Source: a virus. Taken from it: a DNA stretch of 39,893 nucleotides. The notes below the pieces were generated by a model. It made no database searches. It worked only from the letters and a program-made list of their open reading frames with translations, and was not told where the DNA came from. The stretch is taken from positions 1-39,893 of IMG/VR virus record IMGVR_UViG_3300041411_000405; one strand, 5' to 3'. Below are positions 15,752-22,968 of the stretch, in pieces (within the stretch, counting starts at the first letter, position 1; every line of letters starts with the position of its first letter). The position numbers and the translations under genes are program-made.

Positions 15752-16954
15752 TTACGGGGCAGTCGGGAAACGACCTTTGACCAGCGCTTCCTTGCGGCGC
15801 ACACCGAGCCCCAGGCGTTCCTCTACCAGAAGGGCGATCTCGTTTCGGATGAACTGATCGTTGATCAGACCCATCTTGAACTGGAACGACATGCGATCGA
15901 ACAAGGTCGTCGAGCGTGCGAAGTTGGCCACCAGGAACTCGCCGCCAGTGTCTTCATCACCCTCGTCCATGCTGTCCGAGGTGATCACTGGGCGCCCCCA
16001 CAGGATTGGAGTGACCAGACCCTGCAAGTTGGCGAACAGGTAGCGGTTCTCGCCGTCCTTCTGCAGCTCGATGTTCATCCAATCAAGCTCAGTCATGGTC
16101 ACGCCGTCGGCGGACATTTTCGACTGTTTGCGTACCTGGTAAATGGCACGGCGTACCAGATCGATCGCGGTATCACCGGCCTTGCTCAGGTTGGCGTCAT
16201 AGCTGGTGGCCTGGGTCATCAAACCATTCAGGTTTTCGCCGGTACCGTCGCCCTTGAGGATCTGCGCCTCTTCCTCGAGTTTGAGGTCGTAACGCAGAAG
16301 CTGCTGCAGATAGGCGAACATCTGCGGCACGTCGGACAGAACCTCATCCGTGGCCGGCATCCAAACCGCGATCTTCTTCACGCGGTCTGTCTCGGTGGTG
16401 AAGGTCACGTTGCTGGTCGGCTTCAAGCCGCCTTCCGCCACCGGTGCCGCGCCCCGGGTGTGTACGTTCTCACGGAAGTAGGTGTAGTTTTGCCCGATGA
16501 CCGGAATCGTGGTGAGCAGGTCGCGAATGCGAAGTTCCTGACGGATGCCAGGCTGGATCACCGGATCATAAGTCGGGGCAACGATGCCGGCGCTGGTGAC
16601 TTTCATTTCCTTCATGCTAGCCAGATCGGACTTCGTCACCTCGATCTCGGCCGTGCTGACGCTCTTTAGCTGCAGGCCCTTGTAGTTGTCATGGCCTTTG
16701 ACGAGGTCGATGAAGCTCTTGCCCTCGCCGGGCTGGCCGCGCAGTTTGACGCCCTTTTGTTCCAGATCCTGGACCTGGTCAATGACTCGCTGCAACTCGC
16801 CCTTCTGATTATCGATCTGGCTTTTCAGATCAGTGGTGACCTTGTTGCCCTTCTCGACTTCAGCAATGGCTGCGTCGTATTTCTTTTGCAGCCCCTCAAA
16901 GCCGCTCTTCAGTTGCAGCTCCAGGGAGTCCTTCAATTCTTTCACTTCGCTCAT
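15752..16954 (-). CDS. Major capsid protein, HK97 gp5 family
   Basis: The 400-aa protein has an N-terminal region of about 75 residues with heptad-like coiled coil (the delta scaffold, usually removed by the prohead protease). The HK97 fold region follows: IRDLLTTIPVIGQNYTYFRE, a glutamate-rich E-loop region, VWMPATDEVLSDVP and the C-terminal FDRMSFQFKMGLINDQF. It should build the icosahedral shell. Its ATG overlaps the protease stop (ATGA). I cannot say from sequence whether HK97-type cross-links form. Confidence 0.94.
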   Translation of the reverse strand: MSEVKELKDSLELQLKSGFEGLQKKYDAAIAEVEKGNKVTTDLKSQIDNQKGELQRVIDQVQDLEQKGVKLRGQPGEGKSFIDLVKGHDNYKGLQLKSVSTAEIEVTKSDLASMKEMKVTSAGIVAPTYDPVIQPGIRQELRIRDLLTTIPVIGQNYTYFRENVHTRGAAPVAEGGLKPTSNVTFTTETDRVKKIAVWMPATDEVLSDVPQMFAYLQQLLRYDLKLEEEAQILKGDGTGENLNGLMTQATSYDANLSKAGDTAIDLVRRAIYQVRKQSKMSADGVTMTELDWMNIELQKDGENRYLFANLQGLVTPILWGRPVITSDSMDEGDEDTGGEFLVANFARSTTLFDRMSFQFKMGLINDQFIRNEIALLVEERLGLGVRRKEALVKGRFPTAP

Positions 16955-17592
16955 GGCCTTGCTCCGAATGTAATAGCGAATAGGGTGGAAATTTCTTTCA
17001 GCTCTTCCACGATCGCCGTGGCCTCGCTGCCGCCGTCACGGCGTAGCGCGGGATAGCCGAGCGAAGCGACTGCCGCCGCTTCCTTCTGCGAGAGGCCCAT
17101 GCGTTCGCGCAGGGCGTTCTCGAAAAGTCGAATGTCGGATTTAACGGTGAGGATTTGCGCCTCGGGGTTCATACCGAATGGCACAAACGAGGCTTCCCAG
17201 AGTTCCGCTTCCTTGATGATCCGGACGCGACGCCCGGCGCGGTCTTCAAAATCTGCTTTGATGGTGTTGAAGCCGATCGACATGCTGTCGAGGATTTCGG
17301 CTTTCATCAGCTCATAGGCATCGCGGGCATAGCTGACGGCCAGATTGACGCGCCCCTTGAGAAACAGGCCGTGATCGTCCTGCGTGTAGTCAGCAGCTCC
17401 GACCAAGCGGGTTAGGTCGTGGTAAAGGGCAAGTTTCAATTTGCCGCTGCGGGTGGCTTTCACTCGGGTAAAGGCACCCGGCAGGATGACGTCATCGCCA
17501 AGGTCGACGTTGTTAAACACCGCGGCGTAGCCTTCAAAGTTGCCAGCGTCATCCACCGCCTTGAGTTCAAACGGGACTTCAAGCTTTGACAT
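16951..17592 (-). CDS. Prohead maturation protease, HK97 gp4 (U35/S78-type) family
   Basis: This 213-aa protein begins MSKLEVPFELKAVDDAGNFEG. His58 in YHDL and the serine of SMSIGF (residues 103-108) match the catalytic residues of the family, and EAELWEASFVPFGMNPEA is the usual conserved block. It cleaves the capsid delta domain before DNA packaging. The start at 17592 overlaps the portal end by 14 bases; the longer frame to 17634 is not needed. Confidence 0.9.
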   Translation of the reverse strand: MSKLEVPFELKAVDDAGNFEGYAAVFNNVDLGDDVILPGAFTRVKATRSGKLKLALYHDLTRLVGAADYTQDDHGLFLKGRVNLAVSYARDAYELMKAEILDSMSIGFNTIKADFEDRAGRRVRIIKEAELWEASFVPFGMNPEAQILTVKSDIRLFENALRERMGLSQKEAAAVASLGYPALRRDGGSEATAIVEELKEISTLFAITFGARP

Positions 17593-18793
17593 TGGTCTGC
17601 ATCTCCCACCGGGTGACCCGGTCGTACTCCGCACCAGTCAGGGGCGGCAGGTTCTCTTTTTTGCGAACGTCGTTGACGGACATCCAGCCGGATCCACCGG
17701 AGCCACCAAGGGCTGCCTGGAAGTAAGTTGCGCGGCCAGCACTGTCGGCGCGCAGCAAGCCCTCGACCACGAACTCGACGAAGCGCGAGCCTGAACGAAA
17801 CATCTTGTCGTTGAGTTCGTCCTCGACTGCGTCGATGTAGGGTTTGAGGCCGAAGGTGATGAACCCAGTGAGCTGCTGCTCGAGGTTCGAACCCATGATT
17901 GAGGTCTTGTTGGCACGGTTGGCCAGCCATAGCGGAACGCCGTAGACGCCAGCCAAGGCCTCTTCCTGGAACTGCTGAGACTCGATGAACTGGGCGTCTT
18001 TCTGGCTGAGTCCCGCCGGCTGGATCTTGGGGTTGCCCTGCAGGATGGCCATCTTGCCGATGTCCGCCGCGTCGCCTTGGCGCACATCCGGGAATTTCTC
18101 CATGACCTGCGCCTGTTGCTGCTTGGTCAGGAACTGCTCATAGATCACATAGCCACCTGTGAAACCGCCCTTGCGCATGAAATGCGAGGACCACTGCTGT
18201 CCCGCTTTGGCCAGGCCCATGGTCTCAGCCTGGTACTCAATGGGGGACAATCCGGTGATGCCGTCGAGACTGAACAACTTGAAGTGCAGCATATTCTCGG
18301 GCGAAACCGGAAAACGGTCACCGTCCTTTGGCTGTACCCAATAGATGAGCTCGTCATCGGTATCGATCGTCACGGTGTCCGTTGATACGGGTACCAGCCC
18401 GATCGGCATGCCGTGAACATTGCGCTCGATCAACGCGAAGGCATTACCTCTCAACGCCATGTTCACAACGATGAACTTCAGAAAGCTCAGCATCGTCATG
18501 TAGGGATTGGGTTTGCGCAGAAGCTTGAGCGCCGAATCGGTGTCCGCGACTTGCTCCCGGCCTGTCTTTTTATCGTCGTACAGTTTCAGCGGTAAGCCGC
18601 TGAGGGATTCCGACAGGATCTTCACGCAAGACCAGACCATGCTGATCGACAGTGCGCTCTTGGTTGTGATGGTGACGCCGGCTTTCGTTCGCTTACCGCC
18701 GACCTCCATGTCCACATCGACATAGTTGCCTGTGGATGGATCGGTGTAGCCGAAAAACCGCCAGCTGCTGGGGTTGTACCAACGAAATGCCAT
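17579..18793 (-). CDS. Portal protein, HK97 gp3 family
   Basis: This 404-aa protein shows portal family features: ALSISMVWSCVKILSESLSG, LPLKLYDDKK, LRKPNPYMTMLSFLKFIV, then MLHFKLFSLDGITGLSPIEY and KQQQAQVMEKF in the stem/clip region. It forms the dodecameric channel through which TerL pumps DNA. It lies between TerL and the protease, the standard place. Confidence 0.94.
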   Translation of the reverse strand: MAFRWYNPSSWRFFGYTDPSTGNYVDVDMEVGGKRTKAGVTITTKSALSISMVWSCVKILSESLSGLPLKLYDDKKTGREQVADTDSALKLLRKPNPYMTMLSFLKFIVVNMALRGNAFALIERNVHGMPIGLVPVSTDTVTIDTDDELIYWVQPKDGDRFPVSPENMLHFKLFSLDGITGLSPIEYQAETMGLAKAGQQWSSHFMRKGGFTGGYVIYEQFLTKQQQAQVMEKFPDVRQGDAADIGKMAILQGNPKIQPAGLSQKDAQFIESQQFQEEALAGVYGVPLWLANRANKTSIMGSNLEQQLTGFITFGLKPYIDAVEDELNDKMFRSGSRFVEFVVEGLLRADSAGRATYFQAALGGSGGSGWMSVNDVRKKENLPPLTGAEYDRVTRWEMQTNVKA

Positions 18794-18795
18794 GG

Positions 18796-20475
18796 TCAGC
18801 CTACTAGTCCGAAGAATCCGTTATTGAGGTAGTCGTCCAAGCCTCCGCGGGCCTCAGGGTTGAGGGCCATCAGCGACACGGCGTTGAAGGTGGCCATGAG
18901 CGGGTCAATTTTTGCGGTGCCTGACGCCTGCTTGGTGATCAGAAAGGCGTTGGCCGAGGGAACGCCCTTCGCGTTGCCGCAGGCCCAGGCCATCAGCGGC
19001 TGGCCGCAATGGATCAACGAGCCATCAGCAAGGCGCCGTTCGGTAGTCTTGATCGCACCAGTAAGTTTCCAGCCTTGGGAAATACCGACGATTTGTTCTA
19101 CTTCAACGCCCACATCTGCCAACGCGTCGAGCACCGCACCGATACCCGCAGGGTCGAGCCCGACCTTATCCAGCAGGCCAGCCTGATTGATCCGCGCAAC
19201 AATGGCGGCGAACTGATCGACGTCGTCACCGATCTTGTCCACGATGGTCAGGTCGCCGGTGGCTTGTAGGTCCAGCAGACGTGGCGCTTCGGATTTGCGC
19301 CGTTCCAGCACGGAGGGATGCGCCCAGGCGTGCGCCCAGTGCAGCCATGTGCGTGAGTCGCGAACGCGGCCGATCACCGACAGGCCGAGCAGGTCATCCA
19401 GCCCCCCGCCATCGCCGCCCACCTCGATGACCTCGCATTGCTCGAGCAGATCATCCAAAGTCATTCCGGCCCGGGCCTGTGCCTCCCAAAACTCAGCGCC
19501 GACCCAATTGTCGGACATCAGCGCAAGCCCGATCTCGATGTTCAGGTGTTTGGCGAGGAACCCGCGAACCTCTGCTTCGCCGTCAATCTCCGCCTGCATG
19601 AACAAGCGTTCCAGCGTTGGCCGGTCGACTGAGTAGTTAATGTTCGGGTTAACCAGGTGGAAGTTTTCAGGCTTCCGCGCGTCGCCGCTTTTGATCATCT
19701 CCTGCGAGAATTCGTAGATGATTGGCAGGAAGCGGTTGTCATCGATCCGGCCATCCCGCACGCCGCGGGCATAGTTCAGTTTCGACCTGAAGACACCGGC
19801 CGGCGGTTCGTTCGATTGCGTCGTCAGCCAGATGATGAAACCTTCCGGCCTGGACAGCAGGCCGCCCGTGGCTTCGCGGATCATGTCCGCTGCTTTCGGG
19901 TTTTTGCCGAACAGCCAGGTTTCATCGATGAGAACGCCGACGGCCTTTTTACCGCCAACTACGTCACTGTCTGCAGCCACGACTTTCAGCGTGGCTCCCG
20001 TCTCGCGGTGAGTAATAAGCCGCAGGTGCGGCTGGACGTGCAGCAGTATTTTCAGCTCATCGTCATTGTTGACCATGTCCTTGGCGGGGACGAAGGCGTT
20101 ATCCGCAATCTCCTTGGTGGGGGCCAAGATGATGAACTCGGCCGAGAGCCGCCAGTTTCGAACCAAAGCGGTCAGCATGATCGCCGCCGCGATCGTGGAT
20201 TTGCTGTTCTTCTTCGGGATGCAAAGCATGAACTCCCGAATCAGCCGCTCGCCCGTCTCGCTGTTGTAGCTACCGAACACCGCGCCAGCAAACGCCAGAA
20301 CCCAAGGGGCGCATGCAGACTCGATCGTTGGGCTACCAGGCGCATCGACAATCTTCAGGCCTTTGAAAACTTCGAGGCTTTCCTCCGCTTCAGATGGAAA
20401 CAGCGGCGGCGGGATGATGGACTCGCCCGCAGAGAGGCGCCGCCACCAGTCTGGGCAGGCGGTTGTCCACTGCAT
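18796..20475 (-). CDS. Terminase large subunit (TerL)
   Basis: This 559-aa protein has a terminase ATPase with a variant Walker A at about 86-94 (IPKKNSKST) and Walker B VLIDE at 181-185, a coupling motif region near WLTTQS, and a nuclease domain with acidic residues in VGGDGGGLDDLLG near 353-364. It drives packaging and cuts the genome ends. AAGGGGTAATTT precedes the ATG, and the TerS stop is three bases upstream. With an HNH gene nearby and a C-rich intergenic tract before TerS, cos-type packaging is likely. Confidence 0.94.
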   Translation of the reverse strand: MQWTTACPDWWRRLSAGESIIPPPLFPSEAEESLEVFKGLKIVDAPGSPTIESACAPWVLAFAGAVFGSYNSETGERLIREFMLCIPKKNSKSTIAAAIMLTALVRNWRLSAEFIILAPTKEIADNAFVPAKDMVNNDDELKILLHVQPHLRLITHRETGATLKVVAADSDVVGGKKAVGVLIDETWLFGKNPKAADMIREATGGLLSRPEGFIIWLTTQSNEPPAGVFRSKLNYARGVRDGRIDDNRFLPIIYEFSQEMIKSGDARKPENFHLVNPNINYSVDRPTLERLFMQAEIDGEAEVRGFLAKHLNIEIGLALMSDNWVGAEFWEAQARAGMTLDDLLEQCEVIEVGGDGGGLDDLLGLSVIGRVRDSRTWLHWAHAWAHPSVLERRKSEAPRLLDLQATGDLTIVDKIGDDVDQFAAIVARINQAGLLDKVGLDPAGIGAVLDALADVGVEVEQIVGISQGWKLTGAIKTTERRLADGSLIHCGQPLMAWACGNAKGVPSANAFLITKQASGTAKIDPLMATFNAVSLMALNPEARGGLDDYLNNGFFGLVG

Positions 20476-20478
20476 AAA

Positions 20479-20955
20479 TTACCCCTTGACGATTGTGAGG
20501 GGCGGTTTGCCCTGTGCATACCTGCCCTTCCCCGCCTGCTTCGCAGCATCGGCAACGGCTTCTTTCTTCCCTTGATCGGCGACCTTGCCGTGGACATAGG
20601 GCATCAACGCCTTGGCCGCATCGACTCGCAACCGTGGCTCGACTTCCGGTTGATTCATGACGGCCTTCAGGAAGTCGCGGGGGTCGTCGAACTCGGCGAG
20701 ATCCAAACCCGTCTCGGGCGTCTCAACGTCTCGTGGCGAGTTAACTTTTCCCGCTGCTTTAACTTCTGCCGGTGTGGCGTTCTTCGCTCGCGTCTTGCGT
20801 GAAATGGCTGCAATGACATCCGGGTCTTTCGCTAGCCTGGAACCCGCTTGCGGCGCGGTTTTCTCGGAATATCCGGCGGCGATGGCGGCATCTTTTTTTG
20901 AGGCGCCCGACTGCAAAGCGTCAGCAAACCGTCGCTTTTTGTCGGTTAAAGCCAT
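20479..20955 (-). CDS. Terminase small subunit (TerS)
   Basis: This 158-aa protein has an N-terminal HTH typical of Terminase_2 small subunits (DKKRRFADALQSG, DAAIAAGYSEKTAPQAGSRL) and then a helical oligomerisation region (DPRDFLKAVMNQPEVEP, RVDAAKALMPYVHGK). The C-terminal tail is basic. It should bind the cos or pac sequence and present it to TerL. GGAAAAG lies upstream of the ATG. Confidence 0.9.
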   Translation of the reverse strand: MALTDKKRRFADALQSGASKKDAAIAAGYSEKTAPQAGSRLAKDPDVIAAISRKTRAKNATPAEVKAAGKVNSPRDVETPETGLDLAEFDDPRDFLKAVMNQPEVEPRLRVDAAKALMPYVHGKVADQGKKEAVADAAKQAGKGRYAQGKPPLTIVKG

Positions 20956-21086
20956 GGTTAACTTTTCCGTAAATTGGGAAAAAATGTGTGCGTGCGGTCG
21001 AGGGCGGTCTAGTCACCGGCCAAGGCCAGATTTTTACCCCCCCCTGGGTCTGCCCCTCAGGGCGCGCCCAGCGACGGTGGAGCGAT
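20956..21086. other. Candidate cos region between TerS and HNH genes
   Basis: This 131-bp gap has no gene. It contains a run of eight C (21037-21044) preceded by ATTTTTA, short inverted pieces (CACCGGCCAAGGCC) and a GC-rich segment before the HNH stop. In HNH-TerS-TerL phages of this type the cohesive end site is usually in or near this gap, and the HNH protein assists TerL cutting. The location is inferred from gene order; the exact cut cannot be read from sequence. Confidence 0.45.
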
Positions 21087-21425
21087 TCAACCCGCGAGTC
21101 CGGCCGCTTCCTCAGCCTGCTTGACCGAGTCGTGGCACGTCTTGCAGAGCGCTTGCCAGTTGTCTTCGTTCCAGAACAGATCCTGATCGCCTCGATGCGG
21201 AACCTTGTGGTCGACCACGCTGGATGCGGCAGTCAGGCCCTGTCGTTGGCAGTAGACGCAGAGTGGATGGTCGCGAAGGTAACGTTCTCGTGCCTTTTGC
21301 CACTTGTAGTCGTAGCCGCGCTGGGAGCTGGTCATGCCGCTCCGCCAGCTGCCCGGGGTCACAATCTTGACTCGGGAGCCTGCGCTTTCCTTGATCCGAG
21401 AACCGAGCGTCTTCAGCCTTGCCAT
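21087..21425 (-). CDS. HNH endonuclease of the packaging module
   Basis: This 112-aa protein has a zinc-type HNH fold: Cys56-x2-Cys59 (LCVYC), VVDHKVPHRGDQ with the catalytic His near 73, NEDNWQALCKTCHDS with the closing Asn/His, and Cys94-x2-Cys97. Such HNH proteins next to TerS are required for terminase cutting in HK97-like phages. The ATG at 21425 overlaps the holin stop (TGATG) with GTAGAGGG upstream; the longer frame to 21716 is antisense-like filler over the holin gene. Confidence 0.9.
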   Translation of the reverse strand: MARLKTLGSRIKESAGSRVKIVTPGSWRSGMTSSQRGYDYKWQKARERYLRDHPLCVYCQRQGLTAASSVVDHKVPHRGDQDLFWNEDNWQALCKTCHDSVKQAEEAAGLAG

Positions 21426-21748
21426 CAGCCCTCTACCTTGCGGGTTGCCGCACGATCGTAATAGCCGCGCACCTTCTCCACGCCCAAGAAGCCAACAGCA
21501 CCGCCGGCGAAGGTGGCCATGCTTTGCGGCAAGCCCATCCATTCGAGCAAGGGAACCAGTGACAGCGTGACCAGGCCACAGAGCGCGCCTTCCAGGTACA
21601 TCTGACGACGTGTACCGCCGCCATACATTACCCGCAGCACCGCAATGCCGACTGACAAACCAGCGGCATAGAGTTGCGGCTGATGCAGAACCAGCCAGGC
21701 AATCACAGCGGTCCACAGTCCGGGATCCTTCTCAGGCATGTTCGGCAT
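21425..21748 (-). CDS. Holin, lambda-type phage holin family
   Basis: This 107-aa membrane protein has hydrophobic segments at about 12-20, 26-41 (LYAAGLSVGIAVLRVMY), 54-70 (GALCGLVTLSLVPLLEWM) and 75-90 (SMATFAGGAVGFLGV), with a charged C-terminal tail VEKVRGYYDRAATRK. It matches the three-segment holins typical of Pseudomonas phages. It permeabilises the inner membrane so the endolysin can reach peptidoglycan. GGAGGAATCGAG before the ATG is a strong RBS. It is the first gene of the late operon, downstream of the putative late promoter and terminator. Confidence 0.88.
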   Translation of the reverse strand: MPNMPEKDPGLWTAVIAWLVLHQPQLYAAGLSVGIAVLRVMYGGGTRRQMYLEGALCGLVTLSLVPLLEWMGLPQSMATFAGGAVGFLGVEKVRGYYDRAATRKVEG

Positions 21749-21836
21749 CTCGATTCCTCCCTTTCGGGAAGTGCATTAGGGTCGGCTCCAACAGCACTCC
21801 CAGCTCGGAGCGATGGGTGTGGTGGAGCCGAAAACG

Positions 21837-21862
21837 AAAAAACCCGGCTCAATGGCCGGGTT
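21837..21862 (-). terminator. Terminator ahead of the holin (tR'-like)
   Basis: An 8-bp stem AACCCGGC/GCCGGGTT with a 6-nt loop is followed on the minus strand by six T in total. It is about 60 bases after the predicted start of the late promoter transcript and about 90 bases before the holin ATG. This is the place where a Q-type antiterminator would act. The T-rich arm on the plus side could make it weakly bidirectional. Confidence 0.85.
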
Positions 21863-21904
21863 CTTGAAGTGGTGTGCGTTGGAGGTAAGTTGCGCACTAT
21901 GGGA

Positions 21905-21933
21905 AAATTAACTTCAATTCCCCACCATGTCAA
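21905..21933 (-). promoter_or_regulatory. Candidate late promoter (pR'-like)
   Basis: On the minus strand a perfect TTGACA is followed after 17 bp by TAATTT. It begins five bases after the stop of the 225-aa gene. A transcript starting near 21898 would meet the terminator at 21862 almost at once. This is the lambda Q-pR'-tR' layout. The -10 matches only three of six bases. Confidence 0.6.
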
Positions 21934-21937
21934 CAGA

Positions 21938-22615
21938 TTACGCTGCTGATTCTTCTTTTTCCGTGTGAATCAACTGCCACACAGGTGATTGAGCCTCAAT
22001 ATCCACTTCTTTAATTACTGCTTTCAGCGATTCCCACAACTCCAACCAATCGCGATTCCAGTGCTTCGGCTCAATCGATACGCCGAAGAACGCGTTCATT
22101 TCGGCAGCCACTCGGGCCGGTCCCCACTCCGAAGCCCCGGTGACCTCAGCTTTATACGACTGCAATGCCAGCGTCACCAGGTACTGCGCCTTCACGCGCT
22201 TGGCCGAGGTCAGGTCGGGCAACTGCGCTTTGGCGGTGATCAACAGCACGGCATTCATTACGTGCTGCATGGTCAGGCATGGGTGGTAAAGGAAGTGCCC
22301 AAATTGCTGGACCTGAAAAGGCAGCGTCCCAATGGCGCGCTGGATTTTGCCCATCATGGCCAGGTGCGCGGCGCGGTTCGTGGATCGACCGATCGGAGTA
22401 CGCCGAGTTTCGCTGATACTGATTTTCTGGCGTGCGACCTTAATGCGCTCTTCCTTGTCCTCGCCCATCGCTGCAAAGACCACTTCGTGTTGGCGAGCTC
22501 TCGCCCTTCTGGCGACGGTAGCGGACTTAGCCGAGTCAATTGCCACAGCGGAAATTGAGGCGTTCGACTCATGCTGCGAGTCGGTCCAGGCTTGACGTGC
22601 TCCGATCAGTTTCAT
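21938..22615 (-). CDS. Candidate late antiterminator in the Q position
   Basis: I do not recognise the family by motif. The 225-aa protein starts MKLIGARQAWTDSQHES, has a basic helical N-terminal third (RRARARQHE, RIKVARQKISISETRRT) and a conserved-looking core (NRAAHLAMMGKIQRAIG, FGHFLYHPCLTMQHVMN). It ends with Trp-rich helices (WNRDWLELWESL). It is the last gene before the late promoter-terminator pair and the holin, exactly where lambdoid phages carry Q. A basic N-terminal region fits binding to DNA or RNA. The Q role is an inference from position. GGGGGAG precedes the ATG. Confidence 0.6.
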   Translation of the reverse strand: MKLIGARQAWTDSQHESNASISAVAIDSAKSATVARRARARQHEVVFAAMGEDKEERIKVARQKISISETRRTPIGRSTNRAAHLAMMGKIQRAIGTLPFQVQQFGHFLYHPCLTMQHVMNAVLLITAKAQLPDLTSAKRVKAQYLVTLALQSYKAEVTGASEWGPARVAAEMNAFFGVSIEPKHWNRDWLELWESLKAVIKEVDIEAQSPVWQLIHTEKEESAA

Positions 22616-22650
22616 AGTGACTCTCCCCCAACAAAAATAAAGACCAGCGA

Positions 22651-22966
22651 TCAGTCGCCGGTAAAGTTCGATCCGCCGGCCCCGCGGCGGTTGTTCTGTT
22701 CGTATTGGCGCTGGGCGCCACCAACGGCCGGCGAGCCGCTCAGCTGATGCCGTGCCCGGCGAACCTCAAGGCCAAGCTGAATAACCAGATCCTCCATCAG
22801 CAACGGCTCAAGCGTCTCGGCATGAACAAAGCCGGACGGAGTGACAGCCGATGCATTCAAGCTGATGAAACACGCCCTGAATGAGGCCGGCACCACAGCA
22901 GGATGGGCACTCGGTCATCGGGATCAAGCAACGCACAAAGGCGGGTCCATGCTGCTTTTCCATCAT
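22651..22966 (-). pseudogene. Zinc-finger (CxxC) phage protein, frameshifted
   Basis: Two overlapping frames together look like one protein. From 22966 the first frame gives a 52-residue piece with CPSCCGAG and LECIGC, a four-cysteine DnaJ-like zinc knuckle, and stops at 22808. The second frame (stop 22651) continues SGFVHAETLEPLLMEDLV, a helix LGLEVRRARHQLSG and the Gly-rich end NNRRGAGGSNFTGD. Joining them at about 22835-22845 restores a continuous protein of about 104 residues and requires one extra base removed or two added. The ATG is two bases after the recombinase stop with GCGAGG upstream. A sequencing error cannot be excluded. Confidence 0.65.
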
Positions 22967-22968
22967 TT

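Noticed and set aside
19657-20802. 381-aa open frame on the plus strand
   Set aside because: It lies antisense over TerL and TerS, which are certain. It has Arg/Gly-rich composition without domains.
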